Of a stretch of 64,000 nucleotides of DNA, positions 50,682-61,907 are shown in pieces. The position numbers were made by a program, and so were the translations under genes. The stretch is from Melastoma dodecandrum. Taxonomy: Eukaryota > Streptophyta > Magnoliopsida > Myrtales > Melastomataceae. Location of the stretch: assembly GCA_029817715.1 (NCBI GenBank), contig JARUPY010000321.1, positions 930,001 through 994,000 on the forward strand, in the 5' to 3' direction. Below the pieces are notes generated by a model that did no database searches, had not been told where the DNA came from, and saw only the letters and a program-made list of their open reading frames with translations. Numbering within the stretch: position 1 is the stretch's first letter; every line of letters starts with the position of its first letter.

Positions 50682-51059
50682 GACCCCTTGGCGAGCCATC
50701 CTGGAAGTTCGATTACATCGTAGATTACGGGACATCACACCCCAAGCCCGATACAGGGCTAATCGTTCCAACTGGATGAGGGGATGAGCCGTCTGCCCAA
50801 GACATTGAGGAGGTTCTCCAAGAAGTTAACTCGGTCGAAAACCCTGTGGCGATTGACAAACCAAAAGAAGATGAAGTGGTGAAAGACCAGCGCAATGGTA
50901 CTGCGGAGTTGGAGCCCGATAAACTCCTCAAAGAAGGAACCTATTGACCAGAATGAAAGAGTAACAGAAGCACTCGCCGATGTCCTTCAACGACTTTAAG
51001 TCTACAAAGGAAATCGCTGCTGTAATCAGCCTGTCTCTTGGTTTTCAATAAATTCAGAA

Positions 51060-52612
51060 GCGCTTAGAGCGCCCAATGCTTGTAATCCCATGTCTTCCGA
51101 CTTAGGTAGTTCTGAGGAACATGAATCTTTGATGACACCTTGCGACCCATTGGTCAGCATTAACCTAGGAAGTGAGTCATCTCCTAGACTTCTTTTCATT
51201 AGTTCTTCTTTAAATAAAGAGCATTTTAGTGCGATTAAAGGAGTGCTTGAGGAATTCAAGGACTGTTTCGCCTGGGATTACACCAAGATGCCAGGGTTGG
51301 ACCGTAGGATTGTAGAACACACCATTCCTATTAAAAAGGATTTTAAGCCGGTGCAGCAAGCACCCATGCGCATGACTACTGAAGTCACGCAACTTGTCTT
51401 TGAAGAAGTTAAAAAAAGTTTTCGAGCAGGTTATATTAGGACCTCACGCTATACATAATGGATTTCAAGTATAGTTCCGGTCCTTAAAAAGAATGGCAAA
51501 ATCAGAGTCTGCATAGACTTTCGAGATCTCAATCGCGCCACTCCAAAAGATGAATACCCAATTACAGACGATCTTATAGACAAGACAGTAGGGCATCAGA
51601 TTATGTCCTTTATGGATAGATTTTCTGGTTACAACCAAATCTTCATCGGAGAAGAAGACGTACATAAGAATGCATTTAGATGTCCCTTAGGGATTTTCGA
51701 GTGGGTAGTAATACCATTCGGGTTGAAGAATGCTGGCGCTACTTATCAACGAGCAATTAACACTATATTTGATGCCTCTCTTAGCAAAATGGTAGAAGTC
51801 TACGTTGATGATATTGTGGTAAAATCGACAAAAGAACATCTCCATGTAGACCATCTCAGAAATGCTTTCATGAAGATGAGAAAACACCAACTAAAACTAA
51901 ACCCGCTTAAATGCGCCTTTGGTGTCAAAGCCGGACAATTTCTAGGCTTCTTGGTACACAAGCACGATATAGAGGTTGATCAAAACAAGGTAAAAGCCAT
52001 TTATGATTTGGCTACGCCCAGAAACAAAAAAGAGTTACAAGCATTCCTCCGTAGAGTCAATTACCTGCGAAGGTTCATTGGGAATATCGCCGGAAAGACT
52101 GAAGCATTCGGCAATCTGTTGAGGGGACAAAATAGTTTCAAGTGGACGGAACGACACGAGGAGGCTTTCAATGCTCTAAAGAAGTATCTAACACATCCAC
52201 TTGTGCTAATACCCCTCAACCCGGGAAACCTTTCATTCTCTACGTAGCGGCCACTGAAACTACCATAGGGGCTATGTTAGCTTAAGTAAATGAGAACGGA
52301 TGTGAAAGAGCCGTTTATTACTTATCGAGGCAACTGACCCCGGTCGAGGGCAGATACGCCTCAAAGGAAAAGCTATGTCTTTCAGTATTCTACGCAGTCA
52401 TGAATTGGTCTCCTAACTGGGAAGGGCCATATCAAGTCAGTGAGACTTTTTCGGCGAATAGCTACAGGATGTCGACTCTTGATGGAGTCAAACAACCTTT
52501 AAAGATCAATTGCAAGTATTTGAAGCTTTATAAGAAGACTATCTGGGAATCGCATAGTAAGATTCTGAGTAAGCGCTACCCATCTTTATGGGAACAGATA
52601 GTGAAAAGCTAA
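51060..52612 (+). pseudogene. T3 reverse transcriptase/RNase H fused to the integrase tail by an internal deletion
   Basis: Frames 51090-51458 (DCFAWDYTKMPGLDRRIVEH), a break near 51458, then KNGKIRVCIDFRDLNRATP, and 51603-52247 with MDRFSGYNQIFIGEEDVHKN, FGLKNAGATYQ and the intact catalytic YVDDIVVKS (near 51802). The thumb/connection follows. RNase H is present only to KLCLSVFYAVMN (near 52400), which runs straight into WSPNWEGPYQVSETFSANSY, the integrase C-terminal domain. The rest of RNase H and the whole integrase core are therefore deleted, and the element cannot integrate by itself. A stop at 52284 adds to this. Confidence 0.82.
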
Positions 52613-52692
52613 TCAAGGAGAACTTTATTGTTGTAGGCCGAAATGTTGGACCCAAGTCTACAGCAAAAAAGAGAAAAGTTTAAAGGTATCAT

Positions 52693-53775
52693 TTGTTGAT
52701 ACCCCTAAAAAGAAGAAAGACGAACTACGTTGTCCTCGTCATACTTGGTCCGGGCACCCCGCACGCCGCGTCCGTAAATAAAAGAGTTAAGACCTTGGCC
52801 TGGGTCCTCTTAACGGTGACTGCATTCCTCTGGCAAAACCAAGTCTTCAACTCGTCTTGGTCCTGCTGCACAGAGGCGGTGGTAGATCATTCTATAAGCA
52901 GGGAGTTCACTGTAGAAGCCCGATCCTCAAGATCCATTTCCATGGCCATAAGGTCCGCTATCTTAGCCCGGACCTGCGCCAGCTCTCAAACCAAGCCTTC
53001 TTTCTGCCCTCTAAGAAGTTGTAGCTCAGCCTCCTCTTCCGCACGTTTCTTCAAAACGCTAGCGATCCGAGTCTAGGCATCATCAGCCACTGCAATATCT
53101 TGCATGTATGCTGGCCAATCAGGCCAGAAACGCCACTTGAATTCTTCACACGCCGCCTGCATCTCAATAGTGCTAACTGGGGAGTCTCGATCTCTCTAAT
53201 GCAATCTTGAAGGGCTTTAAACTGGTCTTCGGATAAACTTCAAGATGAAGAATCTCCCTGACACGGTCCACAAGCTGCATAAGGCGACCATAGTCGCTCA
53301 AGACGTCCGTACCCTCACTAGGATATGCTCTTGGCGGTTGGCCCAGAGGATAGCTGACCAACATCAAACTTGTGGTAGTTGAAGGTTGAACAGTGCTGGC
53401 TACCTCTGAAACAATGGCCTCTGTTCTAAGAGCAGGGAGTTCCAACGACTCCTCAGTAGCTGGGGCAGGAAGGATTGTAGCAGGAGTAGGCTGCAGTCAA
53501 AAATAGGCCAGTCATCACGAAGGTTTTAACAAGCCCACTAAGGTCGGATTCTATTACCTTAGTAAGAAGAGGGAGGCTAGTTTCCTCAAAAACTTCCTCC
53601 TCAGGGTCAAAGTCCTCAGGCGAGGCTGGGTTCTGAGTATGAAAGGAGCAATTAAGCCGAAGAAGATAAAGGAAAATCCGAAAATGTAGACGCATAGTCA
53701 TACCGTTCTCTGTAGAGGCTCAGGCACTTGTGTGATTGCAGGGGACAGATGTGGGGTTTTAACTGACCTACTGCA
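52693..53775 (-). pseudogene. Linker and coiled-coil tail of the T3 antisense extra ORF
   Basis: Read on the minus strand, after the mobile-domain part come broken Ser/Pro-rich frames (53701-53173). A Glu/Leu-rich coiled-coil-like stretch follows (KKRAEEEAELQLLRGQKEGL, then ELAQVRAKIADLMAMEMDLE; about 53065-52920) and ends near 52700. It converges on the pol stop at 52612. The same tail type ends the extra ORFs of T1 and T2. Confidence 0.5.
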
Positions 53776-55640
53776 AACGGTATAACACGATTAATGCAGG
53801 CAGAATCTCACAATTTAGCAGTAAAAAGTGTAGACTACCTCTCAGGAAAAGGTTCTGGAGCCTTAGAAGAAATGGGAACAGGAGCCGAAACAGCAAGGCG
53901 GCGACACTTGAAGGATGTTGCAATTGGAACCACATCAGAATCAGATGATTCAAGAATAGGAGCCTTGCGCTTGCTGGTCGTTTCCTCCTTAACCTGTTTG
54001 CCTTTCGAAACAGAAGAAATTTGGCTCTGGCGAGGGCGATGCTTGACAGGAGAAGGAGGCTCACTTTCCGATGAGGGATCTTCGGAGTCTACATCCAGAA
54101 CTGCAACTAAATTCTAACAAGGAGCTCTGAAGTTGAGCCAAGGAAATAACTTAAATGTTTACCTTGAGGCAACTTGTACCTCGCCTTCAACGTCATATCG
54201 CGAGTAAGGTGGAGATCAGGCTCCTTCGAAGTCCGGAGAAAAGACATATGTTTCAACAAGATGTCAAAAGACATCGCCCACTGAACGGAAAAAAGCTCTG
54301 TGGCGAACACCGGGATAGTTTCAAGAGGGAATTCTATGTGTCGTAGCTCTGCTTTCTTGGCCAAAACAGACTCAAGGGTCTCCTTTGGGTAGGATACAGT
54401 GACCCTTGTTTGGAGGTTAAGGTTAGGAGTGTCAGCAAAAGGCACTAAAGAACTCTGCACGAAACCTAATTGTCGTGCGCAAAGCTGAGGGTTGTAGACT
54501 TCAAAGGAGAAACCTCCTTCTGTCACACAGACAAGGTCACTGCAGGTCAACACTGAATCCCAATATCGGCTTGGAATAAGCTTCTGGCGACGCTTCAGGA
54601 TTTGGTGACCAGCTAGAAAGGGCACCCAATTGCGACGCTCAATACGACTTGTATCTATGAGGAGTCGCATGTGTCCCGTCTCAGAAGCCGAGAGCCACTG
54701 CTCCTTGGCATGGCAACATGCTTCTAGCATGTGTATCCCATAGCATGCAACCGAAGTCGCACCAAAAGGCATCTTATACGCCGTAAGCTCGGGCATCCAC
54801 ACACAAGACCACAGGTGAACAAGCCATAGAGGGCCACCAACTGGATATTTGGGAAAAGGGTTGGCACACGTGTTCGCCTTGTGCAAACTTTGGTAGACTA
54901 ATCCTAATAGTAAAGGAGCCCAGGCAATCGGTCTCGGAGCTGCTGAGGTTAAAAAGTTGGCTATCACATAGACCAACTTCGGCACACGCTTATCAGCAAA
55001 GCAGAATACATACTTGCTCAGCCAAACACTGTAAAATTCTACATCCTCAACCCTTCCCCAGCCGCTAGAAGATTTCTCCAAATGTCTCTGGGCCGTGCTT
55101 AGAATTTGGAGCATTTCAGGGGGCTAGTAGTCTTTATCAGTCAGATGAAGACGAACGGGGACACCCGTTACATGACTTCCCGTCAAGAAGTAAATATCTT
55201 CCAGAGTCACACTCATCGGTCCCTCAGGGAAGTAAAAGCAATTAACTGAGTTGTTCTAGAAAGAAAGAAGACTCGCGCATACCCGGGGATCGCAGCGCTT
55301 CCCAGTGATTGATAGTCGAATGAATGACCAAAGACCAAAACTTTTTAGCCTGTGCTCTAGTTTTGCGAGCCAGGCATCAAACTATTTATCCAGAGTTGGC
55401 TTATCTACGGACGGGAAGCAAAGGAAACTACCTTTTTTCTCCCAGTTCAAAGGATCTGTAAACTTTTCATGGCAGATAGGAATAGTGGACTCTGTGAGCA
55501 GATACTGATGGGGGACCGTCTCAGGGAAAAGATAAGGGTCAAGAACAGGACCCAATGTTAACCCGTTCTCGCCCGATTGAACCACGCCGTAGACCGGCGC
55601 AGTGGGCTTGCCACTGAAAGGAAGAAAGCTTAGACATCAT
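53776..55640 (-). pseudogene. Plant-mobile-domain-like extra ORF of T3, antisense to pol
   Basis: The main open frame (55114-54107, 335 residues) holds LLGLVYQSLHKANTC, GGPLWLVHLWSCVWMPEL, GYIHML-like helices, RNWVPFL, GFSFEVYNPQLCARQLGFVQ and a basic C-terminus. Upstream, SGKPTAPVYGVVQSG (about 55610), LNWEKKGSFLCFPS, FDAWLAKLEHRLKSFGLWSF and GPMSVTLEDIYFLTGSHV complete the N-terminal half, with stops near 55380, 55258 and 55125. This is the layout of plant-mobile-domain proteins (MAIN/MAIL-like), which are nuclear in plants. Tat-lineage elements are known to carry additional ORFs, some antisense, between pol and the 3' LTR. The role in transposition is unknown. The domain call rests on motif recognition only. 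Confidence 0.62.
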
Positions 55641-55839
55641 CAAGAAACTAGGGTTTCTGAAAGAAAGGAGTTTTTTCAGAAAAACCTAGAGTGAGGAAGA
55701 CGAAGGAGTTTTCTTCGGCAATAAGACAAAGGGTTTCTTTAAAAGCGGAGGTAATGGGCCTTCTCTCAGCGCAGGAGACGAAGGTTTTCTTGTGACGCAA
55801 GCGTTGTCAGAAATGCTCAGGCGACGGGAGTCCCCTCAG

Positions 55840-55856
55840 CAAAAATGGGGGGCTTA
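55840..55856 (+). promoter_or_regulatory. Polypurine tract of T3
   Basis: AAAAATGGGGGGCTTAT lies directly before TGTTGACACT, the start of the 3' LTR. Confidence 0.65.
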
Positions 55857-56882
55857 TGTTGACACTATGAAAAATCTTGGGCCTAATTTTGACAAAGCCC
55901 ACAAAAGTCCATAGCCACCTGTAGAGAGAAGTCGACAGAGGTAATATAGTAACCTTGTAATCAAGGGAAGTCTACAAGCCTGCACCTCCAGTGGACACCA
56001 AGTCTACAGGCTTGCGCCTGAACTTAAAGTCTTCAGGCTTGCGCTTGGAACACGAAGTCTACGGGCCTACGCCTGCAAGAGACACATGTCAAAAGAAAAC
56101 GGTTCCATGGCTCCTAGATAATTGGAACTTGTTACCCACGCATAACACTAGCACACGTCTTAAAGATAATCAATTAAACCCGAAGTCAGAGGAGCTGATC
56201 CACATTTAAATGAGTGGGAATCAGTTAGCTCCGAGATTCTTGGGGTGAGTTGGGTCTAGAAGATCTTTAGAAGGTCGTAACAGACCGAGTATAAAAGGGA
56301 GGAGATCTCCCTCAAAGAAAATCACGATCAAATCAGCCAACAGAAGCTTGTCTTACTCGTCACCCCTTAGCATAGTTGTTAGGATTCCCCGACCTGGGAG
56401 AGACCCTTAAGGTTTTATTGGTATTCACTTCCACCATCAGAGTGAGCAACCGTAGCTTTGGTAACAACCCCCCGCCCTCGACTTTAACGCCAGGACGAGC
56501 CACCATAGTCCCGGTACGCATCTCCGCCTACGACACTCTCGCCAAAGCAGACCGCCACAGCCTTGACGTTCACGTCCGCCTCAGCACCCGACCGTACTCA
56601 CTCCATCAAGCTCAGCATCTAAGTCCTGCCACCAGAGGAGCGCCAGCCTGCAGCATTCCACTGTCAAGTCCGCGACGACTCTCCAAGTCTACGGAGCACT
56701 GTAGCTAGTCTACGACTTTCCGTCCTTATTTTTCTTTTATGGCTGTAAGCGTTCTTTACTTCTTGTAAAAATTGTTTGCATTCAATGAAATTCTTCAATT
56801 ACTTACTGGCGACCACAACTATAAAATCCCTGTGAGTCTTATTGCCAAATATTTTCGTCGTGATCCGTTTCCTACGCGAACA
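55857..56882 (+). repeat. 3' LTR of Tat-type element T3
   Basis: 1026 bp, TG...CA, partner of 46408-47527. It lacks two of the three 55-bp units. Near 56000-56075 it has an extra CTTCAGGCTTGCGC-type unit in place of part of the 5' sequence. TATAAAAGGGAGGAG lies near 56290. Confidence 0.9.
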
Positions 56883-56887
56883 ATCAC
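56883..56887. repeat. 5-bp target duplication of T3, right copy
   Basis: ATCAC, identical to 46403-46407. Confidence 0.85.
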
Positions 56888-58248
56888 TTAAGATATTGTT
56901 TCCATGAGGACTAATTATTTCTGAATACCAATTTGAACCACTAAATATTATCTAGACTAATCGAATAAATGACGAATTAAACAAAAATTTCGAAAATAAA
57001 ATCAGCAAGGATCACGAGAAAATATTAATAAGAAAGCCTAGGGTAACTAAATTTACTTAACTTGTCTTTGATCAATCGAACGTTTAGATAAAGTTGTCTG
57101 AGGATTTAAATCATGCTCTCCTGTATGTTAGACGTATCCCTACGATCTATATTCAATTAACTCCTAGCATTCGATTCAATTAACATTAACCGTGATATCC
57201 CTATCTACGGTCATTATTAATCTACTCCCAACAGTCAATCCAATTAATATCAACTGTGATATCCCTATCTCCAGTTTCTATTAACTTGTTCTTCGATTTT
57301 CCTCTCGAATTAATCTTACACCTCCCGATGCTAAGGTAATCCGCGTTATTTCAGAAACCGACGCCAATCGTATTTCAGAAAAATAAACACGCAAGCACAT
57401 CAAAGAACACCAGACTTTCAAATAAAATAAATCACATTTAAAATCACCTTGACAAGTCTCACAAATTTAGCACCCTAGATAAGAAAATTAGTTCATACTA
57501 AAATAAGAAAACATCCAAAGTACATAAAAAAATAGCATCAATATAAAAATCAAGAAAAATAGATAAGGAACGCCCTCCCGATCTCCCGATCTGGTTGGTA
57601 GTCGCCTCGTCCGGATCTTCTCTTGAACCCTAGTCGGCACCTCCCCTTTCTCCTCAGAGCAAAAGTCTAAAAAAACTAAAAACAAATGAAAAAAAAATAC
57701 TCTATGTCCCTCCTTAGGCTATCCTAGAGAATATATTGTTCCCTTAAAAGATTTTCTAATATTGTCAAAGATCCTAAGAAGCCTAAGAAAATAAATAAAT
57801 ACTAAAATAACCTAAGAATAATAAAAATAGTAACTAATTGATGCCTTCTCTCTCTTCAAATCGTAATAATGAAGAAATCAAGTGCTTTGGCGTGATCTTG
57901 TGCAGATTGTCAAAGGTCGCGTCCTTGAGATTGAGAGACGCGTCCTTCTGCTCTCTGTAACCTTTCAGCACTTTATCAAATTTCGCCCAATTTTCACTTG
58001 CCCAACTTATGATTCTCTTCATTTACCTACATCAAATCAAAACAAATCTAAGATGCATCAACTAGGTTCCAATTACTCTCAAAATAAGCTCAAGATTTAA
58101 TAAAATAACAAAAGTAACTTAAAACTAAACTGAAGTAAAAACACGATAAAAACTTATAAAACTCTAACATAAACTCGTCAAACTAGCTATGTAAAGCCCC
58201 GTTAAGAGTACCAAATAACTCTACTTTCATAGAGTTATCAACTTCTTT
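56888..58248. mobile_element. Right part of the unclassified layer-2 repeat
   Basis: Together with 46370-46407 it makes an insertion of about 1.4 kb in the reverse transcriptase region of T2. It contains two imperfect units of about 61 bp (57161-57283, each with GTGATATCCCTATCT) and a short minus-strand frame (57834-58022, SWASENWAKFDKVLKGYREQ) of unknown nature. Its right edge is placed near 58248, where the T2 frame (NKCQKKL-like) begins again. ACATT on the right may pair with ACATG on the left as a decayed target duplication. Confidence 0.45.
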
Positions 58249-59800
58249 TGACATTTGTTTGGAGGCTTGCTTTATAGACTTAATCTCTTCAAGTATTGAC
58301 AATTTAGCTCAACTAAATTGCATTCAAGACTAGGAATTTTAGTATAATCATAGGAGAGTCAATCTCTATAGTCATGCAAAAAAAGTTTAATAGGCTGAGA
58401 GAGCTTCCCGATTAATTGCAAACTAATGCACGCTATGTAAGGATGCTCATTCGTTGCCAAATTAACTTCAACCAAATGATTACAAGGAATGACAAAAGTT
58501 TCCAATTCATCTGAACTAACTACATCAATACAACGTGCATCTACTTGCACTTTGGGAATTAAAATACTAAAATGTGCATCCATCCGTACTTTTGGAATTA
58601 AAAACGGGACATGTCTGACTCTAGTGACATGTAGTCGTCTATCATACACAATATATCCAACACATCTTCACTTCATTAGTAAAACTTTTCTTGACGAAGA
58701 GTCTTTCGAGCTCCCACTCCGATTGATCCTATTGTTCAACAACTTCTCCTAGTGGATAATTACCTATCATGACTTCCTCTAATGGGGTAAGATCTATTCT
58801 AGGTTCGCCCTTTTGTGCTTCTAGCGATATGTGACTGTTCAAGCCAGTAGGGGTCATCAGAGGCTGCATCACTTTATAGCGAACATCATATAACACCACG
58901 TAATTGAAACCACCGGAAGGCTTGGCGAATGGCCCCACAAATGGGTCACCTAGGTTACACCTATGCTTGAAAGTCAAGTATTTCACTTGCTTTAACACCC
59001 CTACACATATATAAATTATACATCATTATTTTTATTGAAATCTTCCGCTGAACTACCTTTGGACCACTTCCTCTCCACACGATCGATTTAGAATAGAGTG
59101 GTGAAGTGATTACTCTTGCTTTATGTAGCCAATCCATACATAGTATAGCTCTAATCATCGACCTAATGTCAATTATGAAACAAGTTGTGTTTTTTTCATA
59201 TGATCTCACTTGGAGGTGAAAAAGGGCAACTCCTACACAAAAGGACACCTTCTCACTAAAACAACTGACTTTTATCTCTACTCTATCTAGATATGCAACA
59301 TCCTTTCAAAGTTAATTATAGACTTCTAAAGGTAGAACATTGTGTGTGACTCTATTATCTACAAAGATGTGCCTTGTTGGGACATCATCGAATATTGCTT
59401 GGATGAATGTTGCTTAAGCGATTCAAATGACCTCTTCAACCGATTCCTAAGTAAGGTTTGAGGTATCACCAAAGAATAATCACATGTACAGAGAGTAGTA
59501 TTGGTATCGTATGATTGAGGCTTTCTTCATTTGGCAACTTAGCTGGTAAAATTAAAGCCTTACAATGCTTGTCAGTTGATGGTTTTATAGGTGCTGTACC
59601 ACTATGTAGAGGATTATAATCGCTTGTTGCATTTGAGCTTATGTCCCTCTCATTTGATAATGTTTCTCTTGCCACACATGTTAGTGTCACTTCCTGGTCT
59701 TTGGGTGGTATGTTTATAGCCTCTTTTTTATCATTTTTCATTTCAATTCCTTGTACTCTTAGAGGGTGCATAAGGAAGGACTTTACAACGGTCGTTTGTC
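58249..59800 (-). pseudogene. T2 protease and protease-RT linker
   Basis: On the minus strand, CFIIDIRSMIRAILCMDWLH (59195-59130) parallels FFVIDIIPTFNALLGRDWLD of T3. Further on, SSDELETFVIPCNHLVEVNL and ISLQLIG (58535-58400) parallel SSEEHESLMTPCDPLVSINL of T3. Near 58340 YDYTKIPSLECNLVEL parallels WDYTKMPGLDRRIVEH. Thus the T2 polyprotein is colinear with T3 up to the layer-2 insertion. The protease active-site strand itself was not found. Confidence 0.65.
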
Positions 59801-61907
59801 AATACAATTGGTGAAGTCGAAACACAAATGACACGTTGGAATGTAAAAGGAAAGAGTTATTGCTCACCTGAACGAATTCTCTAGTGCGAGGGTCATAACC
59901 CTACAGTACGGTTGCTTTCGCCTGGTTCTAACAGGAGTTTCATTATTACCTGAAGTTGGATGTATGGGGTCATAGCTTTGGTCCCTTCATAATGCTCCTT
60001 GACCAGTAGCAAGAAGCATTGAATGTAGCAAGTATGTCACCTATGAGTGATCGGCATCTTGTGGTAGTTACCGGTTTGCATTTATAGCATAATATCAGTT
60101 GTGAGGAAGTGAGTGATCGGAGGGTCATTCTTGATAATATCAACATTGATCCACAGATCAGGTGACTATACCCATTGTGCTCCAATGGACTTATGTGCAC
60201 CTTTGCTTGTACCTTAACTATATGACATTTAGGAGGCATTTCCACTTATTTATGTAGCTAAATAACACCTTTGCGGTTGTGTCACAACCCTCATGGGTTG
60301 GCAAACCCCTATCAATTGATACATCACGTTGGTGGAGGTTCCACTAATGCTTCGCCTAACTTTCAAAAGAAGCATCCATCATCCCTTAATATAAGAACTA
60401 TTTAGGCATAAGAAGGCCACGTCCTACAATGATACGATTCATCATCTTTCACCAATGTGACTTTCCGTACAATAGGAAGGCATATATTGGCGTGTTGTGA
60501 ACCATGATGATTAATTAGACATCCCTAACGCCATTTATTCCTTTCTTCCAGTCCAGTTAAATCACACCATACAATATTCTTCTGGGTATGAAGAAACTTC
60601 CTTAATGTGAAGCACTTATCCATGGGATATGAGCCATTCATATGCCATCAGCATACATTATGTGTCATACCTTCCGCACTGGTAGGGCATTTCGGGACTC
60701 CCTATTCCATCAATCGTTTGAAAATCGGATTGACCATAATAGTCCCGCCAGTCATCGCCTGATGTCCATTCCGCATTTGTGAGGGTGAAAAATTGATAAT
60801 AATGTAGTTTATATCGAATACATTAACTTCGCATTCATCTCTAAAGGGTTGTTGATCAATAATAGTCATTTTAACTAAATTTGGAAAACACAACTCTTTA
60901 ACTTCAATAAGATCGTGTATTAAATTTTTTAACTTAAACACAATATCTAGCCATGTGAGTAAATGAGTCATGCTATTTGCAATAGCTTTTTGGTATCTCT
61001 CTTTTAGATCTAGGGATACAGTGTATGCATTTTTGGCGAATTCGCTCATTTTGCAACTTGAAGTAAAAAATGCATACAACTTATCCTTAAGAAAAGAGTA
61101 TATTTGCTCCCCTATTGATCTGTTCGAAGCTTTTACTCTAAAATTCTATTTTAGCAATGTGTCACAAGTAAAAATTGCCCATTTCGACATCAACTATTGC
61201 GTCTATCTAGTAGGTTGTAATAAGCCTCATGGTGTAACTCCCTTTCACCTGCATCTTTTCTTTAAGAAGATTTTCATAGCGTGAGCTCATTCCAATCTCT
61301 AAATACACCCCTTCCAACTATTTTCTAAGTCATAGAAGGAGAACATCTTGAGCAACGAAAATTAACACATCTTAGGTAAAAATGTTTTGCGCCTCAGTCT
61401 GGCTTTTCTGAGTCTTATTAAGAAGACATTAAAGGGTTTGATCAATTATTGTTTCATTTGAGTTAACTCTTGTAAGATGACAATCAACTCTAACAAGGCA
61501 AAAACTGAATTGTACTGCACATGCATCTCCTCCCAAGTTTTGATTAGATTTTGGGGCAAGTTTACATATCAAGAAAAGTAGCACTTGTAAGTGATCCTAG
61601 GAAAAGCCTTAACTTCCGAAAAACATTAGCAGTCATTTCACCTACTTAGTATGTGAACCGAGTGATATTCTCTGCCAGAGATACACCTTCTTCTTCCATG
61701 AGAAACAGGCGAAATCTCGTACCCGATATCCTTGAGGGAATGTATATCTTTGTCTTTGGTTTCTAGATACGGAGCGTGGTATAATTCTGCCACAACCTGT
61801 TTGTTCAACCTAGGAATTGTTTGTTCTATCACTTGATTAATAAATTCTTCTAGGTCAGCAATGCTACCAAACTGCATGACATTGCCCCTAAAGGGTGATC
61901 CATACAT
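59801..61907 (-). pseudogene. T2 gag region
   Basis: Minus-strand frames 61907-61638 (FGSIADLEEFINQVIEQTIP, then HAPYLETKDKDIHSLK) and 61079-60702 match Tat-type gag. The latter holds KNLIHDLIEVKELCFPNLVK, paralleling RNIIHDLIESKELCFPEVDE of T3. Between them the frame is scrambled by stops and shifts. Fragments down to 59970 (LCYKCKP) fit the Cys-rich linker. This is the 5' side of T2, so its 5' LTR should lie to the right. Confidence 0.6.
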
